Source: an uncultured Eubacteriales bacterium (GTDB lineage: Bacteria; Bacillota; Clostridia; Oscillospirales; Acutalibacteraceae). Taken from it: 64,000 nt of DNA. Of this stretch, positions 24,477 to 32,015 are shown in pieces (the first letter of the stretch is position 1; each line of letters begins with the position of its first letter). The stretch spans positions 1 to 64,000 of the forward strand of contig CAKSKA010000006.1 of NCBI GenBank assembly GCA_934464615.1, written 5' to 3'. The notes below the pieces were generated by a model. The model was not told the DNA's origin, ran no database searches, and saw nothing but the letters and a program-made list of their open reading frames with translations. Position numbers and translations under genes: made by a program.

Positions 24477-25817
24477 ATGGCAGTTAAGTTTAACAGTTCA
24501 TACGCAGAGCCTTTTTTGCGTGAGAACGACCTTTGCGGTGCGGCAGCACAGGTTGCGGCAGCGCACAATGCACTTGTAAATAAAGACGGACTCGGAAACG
24601 ATTTTCTCGGTTGGGTTAATCTTCCCACCGATTATGATAAGGAAGAGTTTGCAAGAATTAAAAAAGCGGCGGCTAAAATACAAAGCGACACCGATGTACT
24701 TGTGGTTATAGGCATAGGCGGAAGTTATTTGGGCGCCCGCGCCGCTATTGAGTTTTTGAAGAGTCACTATTATAATAACCTTCCCAAATCCACACCGGAT
24801 ATTTATTTTGCCGGCAACAGCATAAGCGGAAGCGCTTTGTCCGACTTAATTAAAATTTGCGAAGGCAAAAGAGTATCCGTAAACATTATTTCAAAATCAG
24901 GTACAACTACCGAACCGGCGGTTGCTTTCCGTGTTTTCAGAAAAATGCTTGAGGAACGCTATGGCGAGGAAGAAGCGGCAAAACGTATTTACTGCACTAC
25001 CGATAAATGCCGCGGAACACTTAAAGCTCTGGCGGACTCAAAGGGTTATGAATGTTTTGTAGTACCGGACGATGTCGGCGGAAGATTCTCCGTGCTTACG
25101 GCTGTGGGACTTCTCCCCATAGCAGCATCCGGTGCCGATATTGACGCACTTATGGCAGGTGCCGCAGCGGCGGCAAAGGAATATGCACAGCCGGATCTCG
25201 ATAAGAACGACTGCTATAAATATGCGGCGCTCCGCAATGCACTTTACCGCAAAGGTAAGGCGGTTGAATTGCTTGTAAGTTACGAGCCGCGCTTTACAAT
25301 GATGGCGGAATGGTGGAAACAGCTTTTCGGCGAAAGCGAAGGCAAGGACAACAAGGGACTTTTCCCGGTATCCGTTGTATTCTCAACCGATCTTCATTCA
25401 ATGGGACAGTATATTCAGGACGGACGCCGAATTATGTTTGAAACCGTCGTTACCATTAAAGATACAGGCAGCGACGTAACGCTTGAAAAGGAAGAACACG
25501 ACGGCGACGGACTTAACTTCCTGTCGGGTAAAACGATGTCTTTTGTTAACGAAAAGGCATTTGAAGGTACGGTGCTTGCCCACACCGACGGCGGTGTGCC
25601 GAACTTTGTAATTTCGGTGGATAAAGCGGACGAGGAGAACCTCGGAAGACTTATTTACTTCTTTGAAAAGGCCTGTGCAATATCCGGTTATATGTTGGGT
25701 GTAAATCCGTTTGACCAACCCGGTGTTGAAAGCTATAAAAAGAATATGTTTGCCTTGCTCGGCAAGCCGGGATACGAATCGCAAAAGGCTGCGCTTGAAG
25801 CAAGACTTAAAAAATAA
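24477..25817 (+). CDS. pgi: Glucose-6-phosphate isomerase
   Basis: 446 residues, the short Firmicutes form; interconverts glucose-6-P and fructose-6-P in glycolysis. Conserved motifs: VVIGIGGSYLGARAAIEFL, IISKSGTTTEPAVAFR (phosphate binding), VGGRFSVLTAVGLLP (signature with the catalytic Arg), catalytic Glu in the AEWWKQLFGESEGK region, and a Lys in VESYKKNMFALLGKPG. GGAGG lies before the ATG. Monocistronic or with the small P-loop gene 51 nt downstream. Confidence 0.96.
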   Translation: MAVKFNSSYAEPFLRENDLCGAAAQVAAAHNALVNKDGLGNDFLGWVNLPTDYDKEEFARIKKAAAKIQSDTDVLVVIGIGGSYLGARAAIEFLKSHYYNNLPKSTPDIYFAGNSISGSALSDLIKICEGKRVSVNIISKSGTTTEPAVAFRVFRKMLEERYGEEEAAKRIYCTTDKCRGTLKALADSKGYECFVVPDDVGGRFSVLTAVGLLPIAASGADIDALMAGAAAAAKEYAQPDLDKNDCYKYAALRNALYRKGKAVELLVSYEPRFTMMAEWWKQLFGESEGKDNKGLFPVSVVFSTDLHSMGQYIQDGRRIMFETVVTIKDTGSDVTLEKEEHDGDGLNFLSGKTMSFVNEKAFEGTVLAHTDGGVPNFVISVDKADEENLGRLIYFFEKACAISGYMLGVNPFDQPGVESYKKNMFALLGKPGYESQKAALEARLKK

Positions 25818-25868
25818 TAATGTAAAATTACCGCTGCTGCGGTGTAAAATATAAAGGAGTTGGCAGAT

Positions 25869-26285
25869 ATGATTAAACTTATCGTTGGAAAAAAAGGTTC
25901 GGGAAAAACTAAAAAATTGATTGATTTAGTTAATTCCGCCGCAGATACAAGCAAGGGTTATGTTGTTTGTATTGAAAAGGGAGATACCTTGACTTTCAGT
26001 ATCAGCCATAAAGTAAGACTTGTTGATATTGAGGCTTACGGCGCTGCAGGATATAACGAATATTACGGTGTGCTTTGCGGTATATGCGCTGGCAACCATG
26101 ATGTAACCGATATTTTCGGTGATGCAACACTCAGAATAGGCAGCAGAGATTATGATGAACTTGCCGCATTCTTAGACAGAGTTCAGGCATTGAGCGAGGA
26201 TACACACGTTAACTTCTGCTTTACGGTATCCTGTGATGAATCCGAACTGCCCGCAAAGATTTTTGAAATAGCGCAAAAGGCATAA
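25869..26285 (+). CDS. Small P-loop protein of unknown function
   Basis: 138 residues. Starts MIKLIVGKKGSGKTKKLID with a clear Walker A motif (GKKGSGKT, residues 7-14) but no obvious Walker B or NTPase signature afterwards; FCFTVSCDESELP near the C-terminus may be the strand that follows. The ATG at 25869 has AAAGGAG 9 nt upstream; a TTG at 25860 would overlap the SD. It follows pgi, with a GC-rich inverted repeat (CCGCTGCTGCGG) in the gap. Similar short ATP-binding ORFs occur across Clostridia, but I know no assigned role. Confidence 0.8.
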   Translation: MIKLIVGKKGSGKTKKLIDLVNSAADTSKGYVVCIEKGDTLTFSISHKVRLVDIEAYGAAGYNEYYGVLCGICAGNHDVTDIFGDATLRIGSRDYDELAAFLDRVQALSEDTHVNFCFTVSCDESELPAKIFEIAQKA

Positions 26286-26298
26286 AATAAAAACAGTA

Positions 26299-26329
26299 AA
26301 AATCCCACGGAATTCCGTGGGATTTTTTA
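26299..26329. terminator. Bidirectional terminator between the P-loop gene and yfbR-like gene
   Basis: Perfect palindrome AAATCCCACGG AATT CCGTGGGATTT (26300-26325) with T runs on both sides. Confidence 0.92.
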
Positions 26330-26341
26330 TTTTTACGCCGT

Positions 26342-26917
26342 TTAATTTTGTTCGTCGAGCGATAACGAGAAGGACGGAATAAATTCCTCCATAAAAACAT
26401 CTGCTGCAGGGAAATGCATATCTTTTATTGCGTCTGACGTGCTTTTTGCTGCCACGCGGAACTCGGTATTGCCCATTTTAAGTTCCTCAACGCACTTTAT
26501 ATATGCTGATATTTTATCTGCCGCCTTAACGGTTTTTAACACTTTTTCGTCCGTGCATTTATAAATCGGCTCGTAATAAGGGCGCATATAATCTGGCAGC
26601 ATATCAAGCAGGCGGTCTGCCGCAACGCCCTCAATTTCCTTATAAACCGATTTTATTTGCGGATTGTAATATTTTATGGGCGTCGGCATATCACCGGTTA
26701 TAATTTCGGTAGTATCGTGGAACATTGCAACAACCGCCGTAAAGTCGGCATCGTTACTGCCGCCGAATTTTTCGTTATCTATTATAGCGAGTGCGTGGGC
26801 AATAATTGCGACTTCCAGAGAATGTTCGCTTAAATTTTCGCTTTTTGTGTTGCGCATAAGTCCCCAACGGTAAATATTCTTCATACGCGAAAGCATTGCG
26901 TAAAAATGATTGGGCAT
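26342..26917 (-). CDS. yfbR: HD-domain 5'-deoxynucleotidase, YfbR-like
   Basis: 191 residues. HD-domain metal ligands: SEHSLEVAIIAHALA (His), VVAMFHDTTEIITGDMPTP (His-Asp, then the YfbR-type E-x-x-x-G-D-x-P-T-P motif), and a late Asp in KAADKISAYIKC. YfbR hydrolyses dNMPs to deoxynucleosides, helping dNTP pool control. SD AAAGGAAG upstream of the ATG. Transcribed divergently from yfhO from a promoter that overlaps the yfhO promoter completely. Confidence 0.93.
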   Translation of the reverse strand: MPNHFYAMLSRMKNIYRWGLMRNTKSENLSEHSLEVAIIAHALAIIDNEKFGGSNDADFTAVVAMFHDTTEIITGDMPTPIKYYNPQIKSVYKEIEGVAADRLLDMLPDYMRPYYEPIYKCTDEKVLKTVKAADKISAYIKCVEELKMGNTEFRVAAKSTSDAIKDMHFPAADVFMEEFIPSFSLSLDEQN

Positions 26918-26933
26918 TTAACCACTTCCTTTG

Positions 26934-26962
26934 TTGAATATTATAGCATAATCTGTTATAAT
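26934..26962 (+). promoter_or_regulatory. Promoter of the yfhO-like gene
   Basis: TTGAAT (26934-26939), 17-bp spacer, TATAAT (26957-26962). Transcription should start near 26969, which rules out the ATG at 26967 as the yfhO start. Confidence 0.85.
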
Positions 26963-26967
26963 ATCAA
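26940..26967 (-). promoter_or_regulatory. Promoter of yfbR, head-on over the yfhO promoter
   Basis: Minus strand TTGATA (26967-26962), 16-bp spacer, TATAAT (26945-26940). Each -10 lies next to the -35 of the opposite promoter, so only one can be occupied at a time. Confidence 0.75.
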
Positions 26968-26996
26968 TGAAAAAATCTTTTTTCGGGAGATACGGT

Positions 26997-29615
26997 ATGG
27001 GATATTCATATAACAAGTCCATGGCTTTGAAACCGCAAAAGGAAAGGTGGCTGAGCACGTTTTTTATTGCCCTTGCGTGTGCTGCCGTAATTTTTGCGCC
27101 TTTTATTATTCAGGACAGGGGATATTTTACATTTTACGGCGATTTTAACGTGCAGCAAATTCCGTTTTATAAAATGTGTCACGATGCTGTGCGCGCAGGC
27201 AATTTCGGTTGGAATTGGCTTACGGATCTGGGTTCGGATTTTATATGCTCCTACAGCTTTTATTTGGTCGGCAGCCCGTTTTTCTGGCTTACGGTGCCCT
27301 TCCCGTCAAGCGTTGTACCGTATCTTATGGCACCGCTTTTAATACTTAAATTTGCCTGTGCGGCGCTTACTGCGTATTTTTATATACGCCGCTTTACAAA
27401 AACACCCGAGGCTGCAAGACTCGGCGGACTTTTGTATGCGTTCAGCGGATTTTCAATATATAATATATTCTTTAATCATTTCCATGAAGCAATTATTGTT
27501 TTTCCGCTTTTGCTTTTATCGCTTGAACTTATAATAACCGAAAATAAGCACGGTCTTTTTGCGGTATGCGTATTTTTGGCTGCCGGAGTTAACTTCTTTT
27601 TCTTCTACGGTATGGTAATATTTACCGTAATATATTTAATTATCCGTATGTGTTCGCACGCCGTAACTATGTCGTTCGGCAGATTTTTAAGCATTGTGTT
27701 TGAGTCTGTTTTGGGACTTGCCGCAACATCGGTTATACTGCTGCCGACGGTTGTATCGCTTATGGGCAATGCACGCCTTACAAGCATACTTAACGGCTGG
27801 AGCGCGATTATGTACGGCAAGGAACAGATATATCTTAATGTTATAGAATGTTTCTTCTTTCCGCCGGATTTGCCGGCAAGACCGGTATTTTTCCCAGGTG
27901 CCGAAGTTAAATGGTCGTCTCTCGGCGGCTGGCTGCCGCTTTTCAGTATGGTAGGCGTATTTGCATATTGCGGCAAAAACAAAGGCAACTGGCTTAAAAG
28001 AATAATTTGCACAAGTTTTGTTTTTGCAATGTTCCCGATACTTAACAGCGCTTTTTCGGCATTCAATACCGCATATTACGCAAGATGGTTTTTTATGCCG
28101 ATACTTATGATGTGCCTTGCCACCGTTATGGCGGCAGAGGATAGGGAGTGCAGCTTTAAATCGGCATTCGGATGGGTTTCGTTTATAACTCTGGCTTTTA
28201 CATTGGTTATAGGGTTTTTCCCGCAAAAGACCGAAAACGGTTGGGTATTCGGACTTTACAACAGCGCCGGAAAATCAGATATGTATAAAATACGGTTCTG
28301 GACAACCTGTATCGTTTCCCTTATAAGTCTTGCAGCGTTGTTATTATTGCTGACTGCTTCCAAAAAACGCAGAAAAGGATTTTTCAATGCGGCGGTAAGT
28401 CTTGTTTGTGTTATAAGCGTTGTTTACGGTATGATTTTTATTTCCGGCGGCAGAGAACACGCATATTCAACCGATGTTACAATATCATCGCTTATAGAAA
28501 GCAAAGTTTACCTTACGGGCGATAAAGACACTTACCGTATAGACACATACGAGTGTCCGGATAATACAGGTATGTCGCTCGGCTATAACTCAATAAACGC
28601 TTTTCATTCGGTTGTTACCGACTCCATAACTCAGTTTTACAAATTTGTGGGTGAAGAACGCAGTGTGGCAAGCAGACCGTCTACGGACAATTATGCACTG
28701 CGTAACTTGCTGTCGGTAAAATATCTGCTTAATTTGGAAGGTGAAAAATCCTTTGAAAATACCGATGGCACAACCAAAATGCCGGGATATAAATATATTG
28801 AAACGCAGGATAAATTTAAGGTATACGAAAACGAAAACTATATTCCGTACGGCTTTTGTTACGATAAATATATAACCGAAACCGAATGTGAAAAATATAA
28901 CGCTAAAAACAGGGCGGCGCTTATGCTTAAAGCGGTGGTTTTAAATGATGAACAGGAGCAGAAATATTCCGAAATTCTGACGCCGCTTGATACCGAAGAC
29001 GGATTTGCTTTTGACGCAGAGGAAGCGGCTGCCGACAGCAAAGTATTGCGGGATAATTGTGCGTACGGATTTAACATAACAGAAACCGGTTTTGCCGCAC
29101 AGATAATAACCGATAAACCGACGTTTGTGTTCTTCTCAGTGCCGTATAAACAAGGCTGGACTGCGCGAGTAAACGGTGTTGATACAGATGTTGAGAGGGC
29201 AAATATCGGCTTTATGGCAGTAAAGGTTGAGGCAGGAGAAAGCACAATAACATTCGCTTACAAAAATCCGTATTCGGCACTCGGTATTAAAATAAGCATC
29301 GGTGCGGCGGCAGCATTTGCGGTATATGCAATAATTTGTATAATACTGCGCAAAAAACGCCGTGAGGTTGAATACCCCGAAGGAGATATGCTTATCTCCA
29401 GATGGACCGAATATGATGTTGCAGATACATTTGAGGAGGAAAATGGCGTAGACGAGGGCAACGACGGGGAATATAAAAGCTCGCTTGACGCTATTGCCGA
29501 AGAACTCGGAAAGCGGTATCCCGTAAGAGAAAATAAGGAGTTTACCGGCGGATTTACGATAAATGCCGAAATAGATAACGAAAAACATGACGGTGATGAC
29601 ACGCTTGACAAATAA
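26997..29615 (+). CDS. YfhO-family polytopic membrane protein
   Basis: 872 residues. After a cytoplasmic start (KPQKERWLSTFFIALACAAVIFAPF) comes a GT-C-like membrane domain with about 12 hydrophobic segments up to ~500, including FYGDFNVQQIPFYK in the first external loop; then a long extracytoplasmic beta domain (~500-770: TDVTISSLIESKVYLTGDKD...), one last membrane helix (~775-795) and an acidic cytoplasmic tail. YfhO proteins are linked to glycosylation of lipoteichoic acids or lipids (family knowledge). ATG at 26997 chosen because GGGAGA (26985-26990) precedes it and the promoter -10 lies at 26957-26962. Confidence 0.9.
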   Translation: MGYSYNKSMALKPQKERWLSTFFIALACAAVIFAPFIIQDRGYFTFYGDFNVQQIPFYKMCHDAVRAGNFGWNWLTDLGSDFICSYSFYLVGSPFFWLTVPFPSSVVPYLMAPLLILKFACAALTAYFYIRRFTKTPEAARLGGLLYAFSGFSIYNIFFNHFHEAIIVFPLLLLSLELIITENKHGLFAVCVFLAAGVNFFFFYGMVIFTVIYLIIRMCSHAVTMSFGRFLSIVFESVLGLAATSVILLPTVVSLMGNARLTSILNGWSAIMYGKEQIYLNVIECFFFPPDLPARPVFFPGAEVKWSSLGGWLPLFSMVGVFAYCGKNKGNWLKRIICTSFVFAMFPILNSAFSAFNTAYYARWFFMPILMMCLATVMAAEDRECSFKSAFGWVSFITLAFTLVIGFFPQKTENGWVFGLYNSAGKSDMYKIRFWTTCIVSLISLAALLLLLTASKKRRKGFFNAAVSLVCVISVVYGMIFISGGREHAYSTDVTISSLIESKVYLTGDKDTYRIDTYECPDNTGMSLGYNSINAFHSVVTDSITQFYKFVGEERSVASRPSTDNYALRNLLSVKYLLNLEGEKSFENTDGTTKMPGYKYIETQDKFKVYENENYIPYGFCYDKYITETECEKYNAKNRAALMLKAVVLNDEQEQKYSEILTPLDTEDGFAFDAEEAAADSKVLRDNCAYGFNITETGFAAQIITDKPTFVFFSVPYKQGWTARVNGVDTDVERANIGFMAVKVEAGESTITFAYKNPYSALGIKISIGAAAAFAVYAIICIILRKKRREVEYPEGDMLISRWTEYDVADTFEEENGVDEGNDGEYKSSLDAIAEELGKRYPVRENKEFTGGFTINAEIDNEKHDGDDTLDK

Positions 29616-29633
29616 TCAACGGCGTGGTAAACT
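29605..29633 (+). promoter_or_regulatory. Promoter of the TPP-riboswitch thiT-thiN operon
   Basis: TTGACA (29605-29610), 17-bp spacer, TAAACT (29628-29633). The -35 is formed by the last codons of yfhO (Leu-Asp-Lys-stop). Confidence 0.75.
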
Positions 29634-29641
29634 TAATAAGC

Positions 29642-29733
29642 AATAAGGGAGCTCGATCGACTCGGGCTGAGAGGAAGCCATTCTGCTTCGACCTATAACC
29701 TGATGCGGATAATGCCGTCGTAGGAAAATATTA
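29642..29733 (+). promoter_or_regulatory. TPP riboswitch (THI element) aptamer
   Basis: Conserved core pieces in order: GGGCTGAGAGG (29664-29674), CGACCTATAACCTGATGCGG (29689-29708) with the ACCTGAT core, GGATAATGCCGTCGTAGGAA (29707-29726); P1 closes with AATA/TATT. Followed by a terminator and the thiamine genes thiT and thiN, so TPP should switch transcription off. Confidence 0.95.
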
Positions 29734-29744
29734 AGCCTATGCTT

Positions 29745-29776
29745 TATGCCGCAGTTTATCTGCGGCATATTTTTAT
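29745..29776 (+). terminator. Expression-platform terminator of the TPP riboswitch
   Basis: 10-bp stem TATGCCGCAG (29745-29754) / CTGCGGCATA (29760-29769), 5-nt loop, then TTTTTATTT; it ends 40 nt before the thiT start. Confidence 0.9.
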
Positions 29777-29816
29777 TTACGTCAGTTTTTGCAAAATAAA
29801 AAGGAGTGTAAAAACA

Positions 29817-30398
29817 ATGGAAAACAAAAAACTTCAAAAACTTACAGTGTCGGCTGTTATGGTTGCCTTGGCTACCGTTTTAAGCTTCGTAAAAATCATA
29901 GAGATGCCGTACGGCGGCAGCGTTACGCTGTTCAGTATGCTGCCGGTAGCAATTGTTTCGGTAATGTACGGTGTAGGCTGGGGACTCGGCGCGGGATTTG
30001 TGTCCTCGCTTATTCAGTTCTTTATAAGTCTGCCGAAAATAATGGGTTGGGGACTTACGCCCGTAATGCTTGTAGGCACAATATTCCTTGATTATATCGT
30101 ACCGTTTACAATAATAGGTCTTGCAGGCATTTTCAGAAAAAAGGGTATGTGGGGTATGTGCCTCGGTACTGCGCTTGCCGTTGCTTTGCGCTTTGTGTCG
30201 CATTTCCTGTCGGGCGTTATACTTTGGGCAAATGTTGAAAAATTCATCGCATTCGGCAAAGAATGGATAAACCACCCGTATTTGTATTCGTTGTGCTACA
30301 ACGGCACTTTTATGCTGCCGGAACTTGTAATTACCGTGGTTGGTATGTTCTTAATTTTGCGTTTTAGTGCAGTTAAAAAAATGGTCGGTTTAAAATAG
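29817..30398 (+). CDS. thiT: ECF-type thiamine transporter S component
   Basis: 193 residues with six hydrophobic segments; binds thiamine and works with a shared ECF energy module not in this window. Start MENKKLQKLTVSAVMVALATVLSFVKIIEMPYGGSVTLFSMLP: the ALATVLSF...MPYGGSVT motif and the later LKxxxHxxSG-like RFVSHFLSGVIL with WVNHPYLYSLCYN-type segment match ThiT. AAGGAG precedes the ATG at 29817; the frame continues upstream through the riboswitch terminator, which cannot be coding. Controlled by the TPP riboswitch. Confidence 0.95.
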   Translation: MENKKLQKLTVSAVMVALATVLSFVKIIEMPYGGSVTLFSMLPVAIVSVMYGVGWGLGAGFVSSLIQFFISLPKIMGWGLTPVMLVGTIFLDYIVPFTIIGLAGIFRKKGMWGMCLGTALAVALRFVSHFLSGVILWANVEKFIAFGKEWINHPYLYSLCYNGTFMLPELVITVVGMFLILRFSAVKKMVGLK

Positions 30399-30399
30399 T

Positions 30400-31029
30400 A
30401 TGAAAAGTTGTTACATATTCGGCTCGCTTCCCGTAAAACAAATGCCGAAAATACCGTCCGACAGTTTTATAATAGCGGCAGACGGCGGCGTAAAAACCCT
30501 TGAAAAATCCGGAATTAAGCCCGATGTTATTATGGGGGATTTCGATTCGCTCGGTTTTGTGCCGACTGCCGACAATGTAATTAAATTATCGGTGCGTAAG
30601 GACGATACAGATGTCGGATATGCGCTTAAATACGCAATGGATAAGGGTTTTAAAAATTTTTTTGTTTACGGTGCCGTGGGCGGTTTGCTTGACCACACGG
30701 TTGCGAATATGCAGTTGTGCGCGGCAGTTTCAAAAAAACGCTGTACCGCCGTTTTTTACGGGGACGACTGCAATTTTACGGCAGTTACGGGATCGGGCGT
30801 TTCCTTTTCAAATGCAAAAGGCAGAATATCGGTTTTTGCGGTATGCGGTGCAGCCGCAGGCGTTACCATTAAAGGACTTGAATACACGCTTGAAAATGCG
30901 GTACTGCTTCCTGATATGCCGCTTGGCGTAAGCAATGCCTTTGTCAGCGGCGAAACCGCGTCGGTAAGCGTCAGGACGGGTACACTGCTTGTAGTTTGGC
31001 AGACCGCTGCCGAAATAAAATTTAATTAG
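30400..31029 (+). CDS. thiN: Thiamine pyrophosphokinase
   Basis: 209 residues; converts thiamine to TPP with ATP. Motifs: FIIAADGGVKTLEKSGIKPDVIMGDFDSLG (substrate/Mg site), KDDTDVGYALKYAMDKGF, VYGAVGGLLDHTVANMQL, and a C-terminal beta domain with GLEYTLENAVLLPDMPLGVSNAF, all typical of TPK. ATG lies 1 nt after the thiT stop (TAGTATG), so translation is coupled. Together with thiT it makes a salvage unit: import thiamine, then pyrophosphorylate it; no biosynthetic genes are seen in the window. Confidence 0.95.
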   Translation: MKSCYIFGSLPVKQMPKIPSDSFIIAADGGVKTLEKSGIKPDVIMGDFDSLGFVPTADNVIKLSVRKDDTDVGYALKYAMDKGFKNFFVYGAVGGLLDHTVANMQLCAAVSKKRCTAVFYGDDCNFTAVTGSGVSFSNAKGRISVFAVCGAAAGVTIKGLEYTLENAVLLPDMPLGVSNAFVSGETASVSVRTGTLLVVWQTAAEIKFN

Positions 31030-31088
31030 ACTTTGACTGAGGGAATGTGCGTTTGCGCCCGAAGTACATAATAAACAGAATTTTTTTA

Positions 31089-31118
31089 TTGACAACAGGG
31101 GTACTTTTGCTGTATAAT
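31089..31118 (+). promoter_or_regulatory. Promoter of rpmH
   Basis: TTGACA (31089-31094), 18-bp spacer, TATAAT (31113-31118). A split inverted repeat GGTACTTTT (31100-31108) / AAAAGTACC (31143-31151) spans the -10 and start region. Confidence 0.85.
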
Positions 31119-31192
31119 CCTATATTGAAAGGTTATGGGGGTAAAAGTACCTATTTTAACCGCTACCCGAAAATAAAAAGGAGGTTAAAGCG

Positions 31193-31327
31193 ATGAAAAG
31201 AACATATCAGCCTAAAAAACTTCACCGCAAGAAGGAACACGGCTTTTTAAAGAGAATGGCTACTGCTAACGGCCGCAAGGTTTTGGCACGCCGCAGAGCT
31301 AAAGGCAGAAAGCAGCTCACTTACTAA
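31193..31327 (+). CDS. rpmH: Ribosomal protein bL34
   Basis: 44 residues, highly basic: MKRTYQPKKLHRKKEHGFLK, then RMATANGRKVLARRRAKGR, the full L34 signature. AAGGAGG (31179-31185) precedes the ATG. First gene of the conserved rpmH-rnpA-yidD-yidC-jag block. A 50S subunit protein. No anomaly. Confidence 0.98.
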   Translation: MKRTYQPKKLHRKKEHGFLKRMATANGRKVLARRRAKGRKQLTY

Positions 31328-31334
31328 TTAAGAT

Positions 31335-31368
31335 AAGGGCCACTGTTTTAAGGTGGCTTTTCTTTTTT
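31335..31368 (+). terminator. Terminator/attenuator after rpmH
   Basis: Stem AAGGGCCAC (31335-31343) / GTGGCTTTT (31353-31361) with two G-U pairs, followed by CTTTTTT. It probably lowers rnpA expression relative to L34, a stoichiometry that makes sense for the pair. Confidence 0.7.
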
Positions 31369-31420
31369 AAAACTCTCGGCTGAGCCGATGTTTACAAAAG
31401 GTTGCCCGCGGGGTGTTTTT

Positions 31421-31762
31421 ATGTTTACTAAATTAAAGCTCAATAAGGAATTCCGCAGGGCATACGGCAGGGGTAAGTCATTTGTACATTCGGGTTTTGT
31501 TATGTATGTTTTTAAAACCCGCGGTCAAAATGTAAGACTTGGTATAACGGTAAGTAAAAAATTGGGCTGCGCGGTAAAACGCAACCGTGCAAAACGTCTT
31601 ATAACGGCGGCATTCAGGGATTTAAGCCCCAATATAGTTTGCGGATGCGATATTGTTTTTGTTGCGCGGACGTGTATTTTTTCACTTAAGAGTTACGATA
31701 TAGCCGCAAAGGCAGAAAAAGATTTAATGAATGCCGGCATAATTGAAAACAAAAATGCGTAA
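31421..31762 (+). CDS. rnpA: Ribonuclease P protein component
   Basis: 113 residues; basic subunit that helps the RNase P RNA process tRNA 5' ends. Starts MFTKLKLNKEFRRAYGRGKS; RNR signature in GCAVKRNRAKRLITAAFRDL. ATG at 31421 is supported by GGGGTG (31410-31415); an ATG at 31388 gives an 11-residue extension without SD. Its end overlaps yidD by 8 nt. Confidence 0.96.
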   Translation: MFTKLKLNKEFRRAYGRGKSFVHSGFVMYVFKTRGQNVRLGITVSKKLGCAVKRNRAKRLITAAFRDLSPNIVCGCDIVFVARTCIFSLKSYDIAAKAEKDLMNAGIIENKNA

Positions 31763-31988
31763 ATTACTGATTAGTTTAATTAAATTCTACAAAAAGTGCA
31801 TTTCACCGCTTAAACCGCGGTGCTGCAGATTTGAACCTTCGTGTTCATGCTACGGTATAGAGGCAATATCCACACACGGCGTACTGCGCGGAACCGCGCT
31901 TACCGTGTACAGAATATTACGGTGTAATCCGTTTTGCAAGGGTGGGTACGATCCGGTACCGCCGAAGAAGATAAAATACGGAAAATAA
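31755..31988 (+). CDS. yidD: Membrane protein insertion efficiency factor YidD
   Basis: 77 residues. Starts MRKLLISLIKFYKKCISPLK; the three-Cys signature CCRFEPSCSCYGIEAI and HGVLRGTALTVYRILRCNPFCKGGYDPVP are typical of YidD (family 'PxxPxxCRFxPSCSxYxxEAxxxHG'). An amphipathic inner-membrane-associated protein that assists YidC insertion. Starts inside the end of rnpA, so is translationally coupled; lies 27 nt before yidC. Confidence 0.97.
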   Translation: MRKLLISLIKFYKKCISPLKPRCCRFEPSCSCYGIEAISTHGVLRGTALTVYRILRCNPFCKGGYDPVPPKKIKYGK

Positions 31989-32015
31989 CCATTTAATTAA
32001 AGGATGGTCTGACAT

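Noticed and set aside
31100..31151. Split inverted repeat GGTACTTTT/AAAAGTACC at the rpmH promoter as an operator or leader hairpin
   Set aside because: One arm lies in the promoter spacer and so is not transcribed; the 34-bp gap is long for an operator. Likely chance, mentioned only in the promoter entry.
30400..31193. Possible oriC next to rpmH
   Set aside because: No dnaA gene, no DnaA-box cluster (TTATCCACA-like) and no AT-rich unwinding element could be seen.
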